In this document: in pieces, positions 11,200-18,924 of the stretch
Layout of the letters: every line of letters starts with the position of its first letter
How positions within the stretch are numbered: the first letter of the stretch is position 1
NCBI GenBank assembly: GCA_903935585.1
Contig: CAIZSE010000084.1
Coordinates: forward strand, 1-64,000
Source of the DNA: an uncultured Burkholderiales bacterium
GTDB taxonomy: Bacteria; Pseudomonadota; Gammaproteobacteria; Burkholderiales; Burkholderiaceae_C
DNA: 64,000 nt
Reading direction: 5' to 3'
Made by a program: the position numbers and the translations under genes
The notes under the pieces: generated by a model
Databases searched by the model: none
The model's input: only the letters and a program-made list of their open reading frames with translations
What the model was told of the DNA's origin: nothing

Positions 11200-12300
11200 T
11201 CAAGCCCTGGCCAATGACCAGGCCACCTGCTCTTGCACCACAGGGTCGGGGTGCGATGCGTGTGCCGACAAGGCCTCTTGCAGGTCTTGGCGCTCTTTGG
11301 CATCAAGCAAGCCAGACGCCAGCGCATTGCCTGCGGCCAGTGCCAGGTTTCGCAGCCAGCGTGCGTGGCCAATGCGCCGGATGGCACTGCCTTCGGTGCG
11401 GCGCAAAAACTCGGCTTCGTTCCAGGCCATCAATGCCGCGATGCCGGCATCACCCAGACCTTCACGGGCTTGCCAGTCGGGCAAGGCACTGACTTGTGCA
11501 AACTTGTTCCAGGGGCAAGCCAACTGGCAGTCGTCACAGCCGTAAATGCGGTTGCCAATCAACGGGCGAAGCGCTTCATCGATCGGGCCTGCGTGCTCGA
11601 TCGTCAAATAAGAAATGCAGCGCCGGGCATCCAACTGGTAGGGCCCCACGATGGCCTGGGTGGGGCACAAGTCCATGCAGGCGGTGCACTGGCCGCAATG
11701 CGCTGAGGTCGCAGGCGTTTCGGGCAAGGCAAAGTCGACAAACAACTCACCCAGAAAAAACATCGACCCCGCCTCACGGCTGAGCACCAGGGTGTGTTTG
11801 CCGCGCCAGCCCAATCCGCTGCGGGTGGCCAGCTCGGCCTCCAGCACCGGTGCCGAGTCGGTGAACACGCGGTGGCCAAACGGGCCGATGGCGTGGGCGA
11901 TCAGCGCTTGCAATTTTTGCAGGCGGCTGCGCAAAACCTTGTGGTAATCACGGCCCCGGGCATAGACCGACACCACCGCTTGCCCGGGCTGCAAACTGCG
12001 GGCGGTTTCGCGGGCCAGCCAATCGGGCGGCGTACCGTGCGGCAGGTAATCCATGCGCGCGGTGATCACACTCACCGTGCCTGGCACCAGCTCGGCTGGG
12101 CGGGCTCGCTTGAGGCCATGCGCGGCCATGTAAGCCATGCTGCCGTGAAAACCAGCGGCCAGCCAGGCCTGCAATCCGGGCTCTGCCGAGGTCAAATCGA
12201 TGCCACTGACGCCAATTTGGGACAATCCAAGCTCCCGCGCCCAGATTTGAATTTGGGGCCACAGTTCCAGAAGGTCGATTTGAGTACGTTGAGCAGTCAC
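11200..12300 (-). CDS. queG: Epoxyqueuosine reductase QueG
   Basis: QueG reduces epoxyqueuosine to queuosine at position 34 of tRNAs reading NAU/NAC codons, using cobalamin and two 4Fe-4S clusters. The 366-residue protein contains the two ferredoxin-like clusters HCGQCTACMDLCPTQAI and YGCDDCQLACPWNKF, and a C-terminal HEAT-like segment. N-terminal family motifs are GFHGSMAYMAAHG and VSVYARGRDYH. The best start is the GTG at 12300, which gives VTAQRTQIDLLELWPQ. It overlaps the 5' end of the divergent tsaE. In E. coli queG is likewise divergent from the nnr-tsaE-amiB-mutL-miaA run. Confidence 0.95.
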   Translation of the reverse strand: MTAQRTQIDLLELWPQIQIWARELGLSQIGVSGIDLTSAEPGLQAWLAAGFHGSMAYMAAHGLKRARPAELVPGTVSVITARMDYLPHGTPPDWLARETARSLQPGQAVVSVYARGRDYHKVLRSRLQKLQALIAHAIGPFGHRVFTDSAPVLEAELATRSGLGWRGKHTLVLSREAGSMFFLGELFVDFALPETPATSAHCGQCTACMDLCPTQAIVGPYQLDARRCISYLTIEHAGPIDEALRPLIGNRIYGCDDCQLACPWNKFAQVSALPDWQAREGLGDAGIAALMAWNEAEFLRRTEGSAIRRIGHARWLRNLALAAGNALASGLLDAKERQDLQEALSAHASHPDPVVQEQVAWSLARA

Positions 12301-12861
12301 CCGCCGATTGTAGGAAGCCCCGCTACAGCCCCCACCATTTCCCCGGCCACCACCCCGGTTTGGGAGGCACTGTGGCCTGACGAATCCGCCACCCAAGCCT
12401 TTGCCACCCAACTGGCGCAGGCCCTGCAAACCTGGCCTGGCGGCCGAGATGCCTGCATCGAATTGCGCGGCAATCTGGGGGCAGGCAAAACCACCCTGGT
12501 GCGCCACTTGCTGCGTGCCGCCGGGGTGCAAGGGCGCATCAAAAGCCCCACGTATGCCGTGGTCGAGCCACACCAGGCGGGTTCAGGCGAGGCCGCCTGG
12601 CCCATCTGGCATTTTGATTTTTACCGTTTCAATGACCCACAAGAGTGGGAAGACGCCGGATTCAGGGACATCTTTGCCGGGCCAGGGCTCAAACTGATGG
12701 AATGGCCCGAGAAAGTGGCTGGGCAGCTGCCCCCACCCGATTGGGCCATTGCGCTCGACGCCATCGACGAGCATCAACGACGCGTGCGCATCAGCGCCGG
12801 CTCACCCAGGGGCCAAGCCTGGCTGCATGCTTGGGTCAAAGGTGCCTCAGATGCAGGCTGA
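12289..12861 (+). CDS. tsaE: tRNA threonylcarbamoyladenosine biosynthesis ATPase TsaE
   Basis: TsaE is the ATPase partner of TsaB-TsaD in t6A37 modification of tRNAs that read ANN codons. The core is clear: Walker A in GNLGAGKTTLVRHLL, the KSPTYAVVEPH switch segment, HFDFYRF, and the LMEWPEKV motif. There is no ATG or GTG in frame ahead of the conserved region. The start is therefore probably a TTG, at 12289 or 12280, which makes the N-terminus longer than in E. coli and overlaps the 5' end of queG on the other strand. An ATT or CTG start further in cannot be excluded. It overlaps amiC by 11 bases at its 3' end. Confidence 0.9.
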   Translation: MSSHPPIVGSPATAPTISPATTPVWEALWPDESATQAFATQLAQALQTWPGGRDACIELRGNLGAGKTTLVRHLLRAAGVQGRIKSPTYAVVEPHQAGSGEAAWPIWHFDFYRFNDPQEWEDAGFRDIFAGPGLKLMEWPEKVAGQLPPPDWAIALDAIDEHQRRVRISAGSPRGQAWLHAWVKGASDAG

Positions 12862-14260
12862 CCGCCGCCAATGGCTCAAGGCTGGACTGCTGGCTCTCAG
12901 CCTGGGGCACCTTCATCTGGCGCGCGGCGCCAGCATGCTGGCCGTGCGCATCTGGCCTGCCCCCGATTACAGCCGGGTCACGCTCGAGTCGGACACCCCA
13001 CTCAAAACGACACAGACCTTCATCGCCTCCCCACCCCGATTGGCCGTGGACATCGAGGGCCTGCAACTGAACGCGGCTTTGCGCGAACTGGTGGGCAAGG
13101 TCCAGACTTCCGACCCCAATATCGCAGGCATCCGTGTGGGCCAATTCAATGCCAACGTGGTGCGCCTGGTGATCGACCTGAAGCGTCCCATCGCGCCACA
13201 AGTCTTCACCCTGCAACCGGTCGCAGCCTATGCCCACCGGCTGGTGCTCGACCTTTACCCCAGCGAACCCATTGACCTCCTGGAACAACTGATTCAAGAG
13301 CGGGTGAATGCCAAAACGCCCCCGGCATCCAACGGACTGCCTTCGCCCTCTGCCGCAGTGAATGACCCTTTGGGTGAGCTGATTGCCCGGCAGACGCTGC
13401 CCGGCTCAGCCCAAGTGCCAGTGCCAGTGCCCCCGCCCACCCACTCAACCCGCCGGCAAGACCTTCAGCCCTCCGCGGGTGCATCGATGGACCGACCCGA
13501 CCACGCGCCCAGAAACGAAGGGCCCGCTTCAGCCACAGAACGGTTGATCGTGATCGCACTGGACCCCGGCCATGGCGGCGAAGACCCTGGCGCCATTGGC
13601 CCCGGCGGCACGCGCGAAAAAGACGTGGTGCTCAAAATCGCCAAAATGCTGCGCGACCGCATCAACGCAAGCAGCGCCAATGGCAACCCCATGCGCGCCT
13701 TCCTCACACGCGATGCCGACTTTTTTGTACCGCTGCATGTCCGCGTGCAAAAAGCCCGCCGTGTGCAAGCCGACCTGTTTGTCAGCATCCATGCCGATGC
13801 ATTTTTCACGCCACAAGCCAGCGGGGCCAGCGTGTTTGCACTCAGCCAGGGGGCCGCTTCAAGCAGCGCTGCCCGCTGGATGGCGCAAAAAGAAAACACG
13901 GCAGACCTGATCGGCGGCATCAATCTGGGCAGCCAGGACGCACAGGTGCAACGCACGATGCTCGACATGAGCACCGCCGCGCAAATCAAGGACAGCTTGA
14001 AATTGGGTGACAGCCTGTTGAGAGAAATCGGGGGCGTGGGCCGGTTGCACAAGCCCCGGGTCGAGCAAGCCGGTTTTGCCGTCCTCAAAGCGCCCGACAT
14101 TCCCAGTGTGCTGGTGGAGACCGCCTTCATCAGCAACCCACAAGAAGAAGAAAAGCTGCGCAGCGAGGACTACCAAAAGCAACTCACCGAGGCCTTGCTG
14201 CGAGGCATCCAGCAATACTTTTCACGCAACCCGCCGCTGGCACGCAGCCGGGGGATTTGA
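12851..14260 (+). CDS. amiC: N-acetylmuramoyl-L-alanine amidase, AmiC/AmiB type
   Basis: A periplasmic zinc amidase that cleaves the stem peptide from MurNAc to split septal peptidoglycan during daughter-cell separation. The 469-residue protein starts with a twin-arginine signal (DRRQWLKAGLLALSLG), followed by an AMIN domain (about 35-135, including DIEGLQLNAALRELV and RLVLDLYPSEP). A proline/serine-rich linker (about 155-225) leads to the Amidase_3 domain. Zinc ligands lie in ALDPGHGGEDPGAIGPGGTREKD and SIHADAF, and the catalytic Glu in VETAFISNPQEEEKL. The ATG at 12851 places the Tat motif at the N-terminus and overlaps the tsaE end. AmiB and AmiC orthologues are hard to separate by eye. 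Confidence 0.93.
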   Translation: MQADRRQWLKAGLLALSLGHLHLARGASMLAVRIWPAPDYSRVTLESDTPLKTTQTFIASPPRLAVDIEGLQLNAALRELVGKVQTSDPNIAGIRVGQFNANVVRLVIDLKRPIAPQVFTLQPVAAYAHRLVLDLYPSEPIDLLEQLIQERVNAKTPPASNGLPSPSAAVNDPLGELIARQTLPGSAQVPVPVPPPTHSTRRQDLQPSAGASMDRPDHAPRNEGPASATERLIVIALDPGHGGEDPGAIGPGGTREKDVVLKIAKMLRDRINASSANGNPMRAFLTRDADFFVPLHVRVQKARRVQADLFVSIHADAFFTPQASGASVFALSQGAASSSAARWMAQKENTADLIGGINLGSQDAQVQRTMLDMSTAAQIKDSLKLGDSLLREIGGVGRLHKPRVEQAGFAVLKAPDIPSVLVETAFISNPQEEEKLRSEDYQKQLTEALLRGIQQYFSRNPPLARSRGI

Positions 14261-14304
14261 GCCGCACTGTCAGGGCCTGCGCTGACGGCCTTTGTTCATG
14301 GCGA

Positions 14305-16530
14305 TCAATGCTGAACCGGCACCTGCGAGAGGGCCTCCACCAAACGGGCCATGCTGACGGGTTTGCTGACAAAGTCGTTCATGCCCACATCATGGCAAAC
14401 AGCACGGTCTTCGGCAAAGGCGTTGGCTGTCAGGGCAATGATGTGGGGCTGGTGCAGTTGGGCATTGGCGCGGATGAGCCGGGTTGCCGTCAGACCGTCC
14501 ATATTGGGCATCTGGATGTCCATCAAAATGACATCGTAGGCCTTGGTCTTCAGGCAAGCCAATGCCTCCTGGCCGTCGAGTGCCACATCGGGCTCGACCC
14601 CCAACTTATGCAGAAACTTCATCACCAGCAGTCGGTTGACGTGGTGGTCCTCGGCCAGCAGAACGCGCAGTTCACTCATGTCCCTGGCACGCATTGGCTG
14701 CAACGGCTCAGCAGGCTGCGCTTGACAGACCCCGGGGGCTTTGAAGGTGAAATGGAATCTTGACCCCTGGCCGACTTCACTGTCCACCCAAATGCGACCG
14801 TTCATGCGCTGGACCAGGCTGGCACTGATGACCAAACCCAAACCTGTGCCACCGTATTGACGGGTGGTGGAGGCGTTGGCCTGCATGAACGCATTGAACA
14901 GATGCGACTGCACCGCTGGGCTCATGCCAATACCAGTGTCGCAAATGGTGGCCTGGTAAACATCGGGCGCTTCGGTGGCCACAACAGAAATGGCCACCTC
15001 CCCTTTTGGGGTGAACTTGATGGCATTGGAGATCAGATTGGAAAACACCTGCCGCAAGCGCGAAGCGTCGCCCATGACCCAGGCCGGCAAATCGGGTGAA
15101 CACTGCAGCGACAACTGCAAATCCTTCTCCTGTGCCTGCACAGCAAAGCCCTGCTTCAAATCTTCCAGCAATGCACACAAGCTGAAGGGCGCATTTTCCA
15201 GGTCGAGCTTTCCTGCGTCGATGCTCGAAAAATCAAGGATGTCGCTGATGATGCTTTGCAACGCCTGTCCGCTGGACTGCAACATGTGCAGCAATTGCAG
15301 TTGCTCTGGCGACAAGGCTGTCGCAGCGAGGAGCTCCGTCATCCCCAGCACCCCATTGATGGGGGTGCGGATTTCATGGCTCACAGTCGCCAGAAACTGG
15401 CTTTTGGCCTTGGCCGCCGCTTGTGCCAATGTCAGGGCATAGGCCAGCTCTTCGGTCCGGGTGTCCACCATGGACTCCAGGTTGGCCGTGAGTTCTTCCA
15501 GCACCCGATTTTTTTGAGCCAATTCAGCTTGTGCTGCCTCGGCCTTGTTTTTGGCATCCAGCAAGGCACGCTCCAGTTGGTACCGCGAGGTCATGTCCTT
15601 GGTCGTGACGAGGATGTGCTGGTCACCATGCATGAGTGCCAACGACATGTTGACCGTGACCTGCTGCCCCCCCTTGACGATGCACGTCTTCACAAAGTCA
15701 CGCACAAAGCCCTTGCTGCGAACATCGGCCACTGCTTGTCGGCTGGCCTGCATGTCTTTTTCAAGGGTCAAGGCCAGGCAACTGGTACGCAGCAACTCGG
15801 CGTGCGTCAAGCCGGTCATTTCCAGATACGCCGGATTGGCGTCCAGAAATGCCGTGGTGTGCACATCCAGCACCGCAATGCCGTCCTTGGATGTCTGGAA
15901 AATCGCCTCGAACTGCTCTTTTTGCTGGCGTATTTCCAGGGTGCGCAAGTCGATGTTGTGCTCCAGGAATTTCTTTTCGCGCGCCCACGCCTGGTAATAC
16001 ATGGCCGTGTTCACAGCGTTGGACAGTTGCAAGATCAGGTTTTGCAAGGCCACCTTGGTCCACGGATCTGCCACGCTTACCCCGGAGGGATGTTCGGCAC
16101 CTCGCCTGTTGCCCACCACCACGATGCCGTGCGGGATGTCGACATCGCCACCAAACTGCGCCAGCAAGGCTTCGTCCATGCACAGACACTCGAGCAATGA
16201 CTGCACCAGCGCCACTGGTGCCTGGTCCGTGTGAACGATGGGTTCATGGCTTTGACGCAGCGTCTGGATGATTTCACCGGACAGCAGCAGGCGGACAATT
16301 TCCAGCTGCTGCAATTCGCCGCCTTGAGCGTAGCCTCGGTGAAAACCGAGCTTGAACAGGCCGGTCGCATCGTCATGGACAAACAACACTGCCTGCTGAA
16401 AGCCCAGCTCGTCGACCGCAAAGTCGAGTGCGAGCTGAGCGATTTCTTGCATGCTGTGGGTTTCATTGATCATGCGCCACCGCTGGTGGAGCTTGTCGTA
16501 GAAACCATCCTGGTGGGGAAACTGGGTCAT
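14305..16530 (-). CDS. Hybrid sensor histidine kinase (GAF-like, PAS, HisKA, HATPase, receiver)
   Basis: A 741-residue soluble hybrid kinase with no membrane segment, so it senses a cytoplasmic signal. Domain order by eye: an N-terminal GAF-like region (about 20-185); a PAS domain (about 205-325, starting FEAIFQTSKDGIAVLD); a coiled-coil linker; the HisKA box ATVSHEIRTPINGVLGM; an HATPase with N box NLISNAIKFTP, G1 DTGIGM and G2 GGTGLGL; and a C-terminal receiver with the phospho-acceptor Asp in ILMDIQMPNMDG. No Hpt domain or DNA-binding output is attached and none is encoded nearby. It lies 25 bases after the V4R-like gene on the same strand and is probably its partner. Confidence 0.92.
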   Translation of the reverse strand: MTQFPHQDGFYDKLHQRWRMINETHSMQEIAQLALDFAVDELGFQQAVLFVHDDATGLFKLGFHRGYAQGGELQQLEIVRLLLSGEIIQTLRQSHEPIVHTDQAPVALVQSLLECLCMDEALLAQFGGDVDIPHGIVVVGNRRGAEHPSGVSVADPWTKVALQNLILQLSNAVNTAMYYQAWAREKKFLEHNIDLRTLEIRQQKEQFEAIFQTSKDGIAVLDVHTTAFLDANPAYLEMTGLTHAELLRTSCLALTLEKDMQASRQAVADVRSKGFVRDFVKTCIVKGGQQVTVNMSLALMHGDQHILVTTKDMTSRYQLERALLDAKNKAEAAQAELAQKNRVLEELTANLESMVDTRTEELAYALTLAQAAAKAKSQFLATVSHEIRTPINGVLGMTELLAATALSPEQLQLLHMLQSSGQALQSIISDILDFSSIDAGKLDLENAPFSLCALLEDLKQGFAVQAQEKDLQLSLQCSPDLPAWVMGDASRLRQVFSNLISNAIKFTPKGEVAISVVATEAPDVYQATICDTGIGMSPAVQSHLFNAFMQANASTTRQYGGTGLGLVISASLVQRMNGRIWVDSEVGQGSRFHFTFKAPGVCQAQPAEPLQPMRARDMSELRVLLAEDHHVNRLLVMKFLHKLGVEPDVALDGQEALACLKTKAYDVILMDIQMPNMDGLTATRLIRANAQLHQPHIIALTANAFAEDRAVCHDVGMNDFVSKPVSMARLVEALSQVPVQH

Positions 16531-16555
16531 AAAGGCGTTGGCATCGCTTGCAACA

Positions 16556-17785
16556 TCACAGCGAAATCACGGCTTCCAGATAGCCGTCACCGCAGGCAAT
16601 GCTTTGTGTGATGTGGGTTTTGTAATTGGCTTTGGCACGGCGCATTTGCCGAAAACCCTCTTCGGTGTTGATCACCTCACCGTCCACCAAATCGGTGTTG
16701 TAGATCAGTTGCATCAGTCCAGTGAAACCGCCGCTGTTGGCCCAGGGCACGGGCTTGCTGGCTTGACCGTACATGCGCAAATGGCTGAGGTCTTCGAAGT
16801 CGTTGTAATTGCGAAACACCGCTCGTTCGCGTGAGATCTCAATCGCCGTGTGGTAGCCCCATCCCATGGTGTTGATCAAGGAAGCCAGGCCTTTGATCCA
16901 GTCTTCCCGGGTGCTCAAACAGGGTTTGACGATGGTGTTCCACTCCTCTGAGGTCATGATGCCGCCGTAGGTAAAAAAGCCGCAGGCATGGCCCGCTTCC
17001 AGCAGCAACTCAGTGGCCAATTTTTCGCCGTAATCGCCTGCAACAGCCCGCATCGCCCGCATGAACTCGAACTGCAAGCGGTTGACGTAGTCGCTCTGGT
17101 TGCGCGTGATGTACACACCGAACGCAGGAATGAAGCCCTCCTCATTGCCCACCATGTGAACATGGGCGCCCAAAAAAGCGCTGGTGACGGCCTCTTCGTG
17201 CGCCCAGCCCAGCGAAACTTTCGGGGCAGTGCTGAACTGCGTGGGCCTTTTGGCCGGGTAGCTTGCAAAGTTGCACTCACCGGGACGCACCACATGGGTG
17301 TTGCACGCATCGGCACAAGCCATGCAGGTGGTCTGCTCGGCATGGACCGTGTTCAAAGGGCGCTGAAAAATGACCGCATAGGCCGCGGCCAAAAAGCCGC
17401 TGGTGTAGTAGTCAACGGGCTTCTTGCTGCGCCCGAACTTCATCAACCAGGTTTTTGAGTAATAGCTCTTGACGGTTTTAAGGGTGATGCCCGCCTCGGT
17501 CATCCCGCTCAGGTCTATCAAGCCGTAGCCAAAGGTTTTGTAGACCTCTGCGGCCATGCGCTTGGCCTCATCCTGAGACAAGCCTTGGCAGAGATGGGCC
17601 AGTTGCCCGTACACCGCATCGGCCGCCGACCCGATGAAAAAGGGACGGCTGTCGATGTAATCGGCATCCAGAATCGACCGCATCAGATAGTTCAGGTAGT
17701 GGTGGCAATGAAAAATCATGGCCTCACCGCCAACTTCCAGGCAGTGGTGTTCTGTGTCGTAAGGGTAGTTTTGAATGTCAAACAT
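16556..17785 (-). CDS. Protein with two V4R-like ligand-binding regions and a cysteine cluster, function unknown
   Basis: A 409-residue protein I do not recognise as a named gene. The first half resembles the V4R (4-vinyl reductase-like) small-molecule-binding fold: FGYGLIDLSG, a KSYYSKTW strand, PVDYYTSGFLAAAYAVIF, then the cysteine-rich TTCMACADACN. V4R domains usually end in a similar Cys motif. The second half repeats the theme with EAGHACGFFTYGG, EEWNTIVKPCL, INTMGWGY and GFTGLMQLIYN. The N-terminus is rich in His and Cys (EHHCLEVGG, FHCHHYLNYL). The ATG at 17785 has a GAGGGGG site and lies nine bases after the 88-aa gene. It probably binds a ligand or cofactor and feeds the adjacent kinase; that is inference. 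Confidence 0.6.
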   Translation of the reverse strand: MFDIQNYPYDTEHHCLEVGGEAMIFHCHHYLNYLMRSILDADYIDSRPFFIGSAADAVYGQLAHLCQGLSQDEAKRMAAEVYKTFGYGLIDLSGMTEAGITLKTVKSYYSKTWLMKFGRSKKPVDYYTSGFLAAAYAVIFQRPLNTVHAEQTTCMACADACNTHVVRPGECNFASYPAKRPTQFSTAPKVSLGWAHEEAVTSAFLGAHVHMVGNEEGFIPAFGVYITRNQSDYVNRLQFEFMRAMRAVAGDYGEKLATELLLEAGHACGFFTYGGIMTSEEWNTIVKPCLSTREDWIKGLASLINTMGWGYHTAIEISRERAVFRNYNDFEDLSHLRMYGQASKPVPWANSGGFTGLMQLIYNTDLVDGEVINTEEGFRQMRRAKANYKTHITQSIACGDGYLEAVISL

Positions 17786-17794
17786 CACACCCCC

Positions 17795-18061
17795 TCACAG
17801 GTCGACATAGGGTGTGCCCACTAACTCATCGGCCACATGGCGAATGTGTGCAAAGAGTTCATCCGGCACGGGAATCTGCTCAGATTGCCGGATGGCATCG
17901 GCGGTCAACATCAAGCCATGCTGCAACAAGCTAGGCAGCAAACGCACCAACATGCGGTCCAGGATCATGGTCTCGCTTTGGGCGATGGCGTGTAAAAAAA
18001 TGGGCTTGACGTCTTTCACTGGCGACTCCGTTTTCCCGAGGATGAGTTCTCGGAGCGCCAT
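17795..18061 (-). CDS. Small hypothetical protein, first gene of the V4R-kinase operon
   Basis: An 88-residue, mostly helical soluble protein with no motif I recognise. It reads as three or four amphipathic helices (ILDRMLVRLLPSLLQHGLML; DELFAHIRHVADELVG) and has no cysteine, signal peptide or membrane segment. The ATG at 18061 follows an AT-rich leader with only a weak ribosome site (TTAAG). The nine-base gap to the V4R-like gene indicates one operon. A role as a partner of the V4R protein or kinase is a guess from position. Confidence 0.65.
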   Translation of the reverse strand: MALRELILGKTESPVKDVKPIFLHAIAQSETMILDRMLVRLLPSLLQHGLMLTADAIRQSEQIPVPDELFAHIRHVADELVGTPYVDL

Positions 18062-18165
18062 CTTAATTTAATAAAAGAATAATTTGTAGTAATTTTTGAT
18101 CATTAAATTTGAATAAATCAATAAATTTGTGTTTAATAAAATTCAAACGAAAATTTATGGGTCTT
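18062..18165 (-). promoter_or_regulatory. AT-rich control region upstream of the 88-aa/V4R/kinase operon
   Basis: About 100 bases of strongly AT-rich DNA (runs such as TTAATTTAATAAAAGAATAATTT and AATAAATCAATAAATTT) stand out from the GC-rich surroundings. They must hold the promoter of the minus-strand operon. I see no clean -35/-10 pair. TTGA-N5-TCAA at 18109-18121 resembles an FNR/CRP-type half-site pair but its spacing is one base short. Binding by an H-NS-like silencer is possible from composition alone. Confidence 0.5.
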
Positions 18166-18177
18166 CCCGCGATTTGG

Positions 18178-18816
18178 TCATCCCGCCTTGCGTGCCCGCC
18201 ATGCCCCAAAGATCGCGATCAGCCCCGGCACCAGAATCAGTGCCCAGATGATCTTGCTCAAATGCGTCTGCACAAAAGGCAAGTTGCCAAACAGGTAGCC
18301 TGCCAGCGTCAACCCGACCACCCAAATAACGCCGCCCACCACGTTGAAAAAGGTGAATTTGCTGCGGGTCATCTCGGCCACACCAGCCACAAAGGGCACG
18401 AAAGTCCGGACAAACGGCATGAAGCGGGCCAGGATGATGGTGATGCCGCCATATTTTTCGTAAAAGGCATTGGCTTGCAGGAAGGCTTGCCGGTTGAAAA
18501 ACCGGGAGTCCTCCCACTGGAAGACCTTGGGCCCAAAGTAACGGCCAATCGTGTAATTGGTCTGGTCTCCCAAAATGGCGGCCACCAACAGCAAGCCCAT
18601 CACCAGGGGCAAGCTCATCAAGTCGGCCCCGCACATGGCGCCCACAATGAAAAGCAGCGAATCACCGGGCAAAAACGGCATGACCACCAGCCCGGTTTCC
18701 ACAAAGATGATGAGGAACAGCAAGGGATAGACCCAGGCGCCGTGTTGAGCCACAAAAGCCTCCAGATAACGGTCGACATGGAGGATGAAGTCAATAAGTT
18801 GCAAAAGAATGTCCAT
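18178..18816 (-). CDS. DedA family membrane protein
   Basis: A 212-residue inner-membrane protein of the DedA/VTT superfamily; members act as undecaprenyl-phosphate or phospholipid flippases, or affect envelope homeostasis. Signature segments are ETGLVVMPFLPGDSLLF, the GRYFG loop and ARFMPFVRTFVPFVAGVAEM with its conserved arginines, followed by the GGVIWV helix. It resembles the longer YqjA/YghB type. It sits between the AT-rich operon and mutL, divergent from mutL. Confidence 0.93.
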   Translation of the reverse strand: MDILLQLIDFILHVDRYLEAFVAQHGAWVYPLLFLIIFVETGLVVMPFLPGDSLLFIVGAMCGADLMSLPLVMGLLLVAAILGDQTNYTIGRYFGPKVFQWEDSRFFNRQAFLQANAFYEKYGGITIILARFMPFVRTFVPFVAGVAEMTRSKFTFFNVVGGVIWVVGLTLAGYLFGNLPFVQTHLSKIIWALILVPGLIAIFGAWRARKAG

Positions 18817-18924
18817 GCGCCGATTATCCCCATCACCGCCAGACGATCAGGACGGGTGGCGCATCCGCTGCCCATGCGCAAGCTCACCCCGGGATTTGGC
18901 CTGCACAAGCCCTAAAATCGGGCA

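Noticed and set aside
14261-14304. GTCAG/CTGAC inverted repeat between amiC and the kinase as a terminator
   Set aside because: The stem is only five pairs and no T-run follows on either strand.
18109-18121. TTGA-N5-TCAA as an FNR or CRP site upstream of the sensory operon
   Set aside because: FNR sites need TTGAT-N4-ATCAA, one base longer, and the surrounding AT-rich sequence makes such matches likely by chance.
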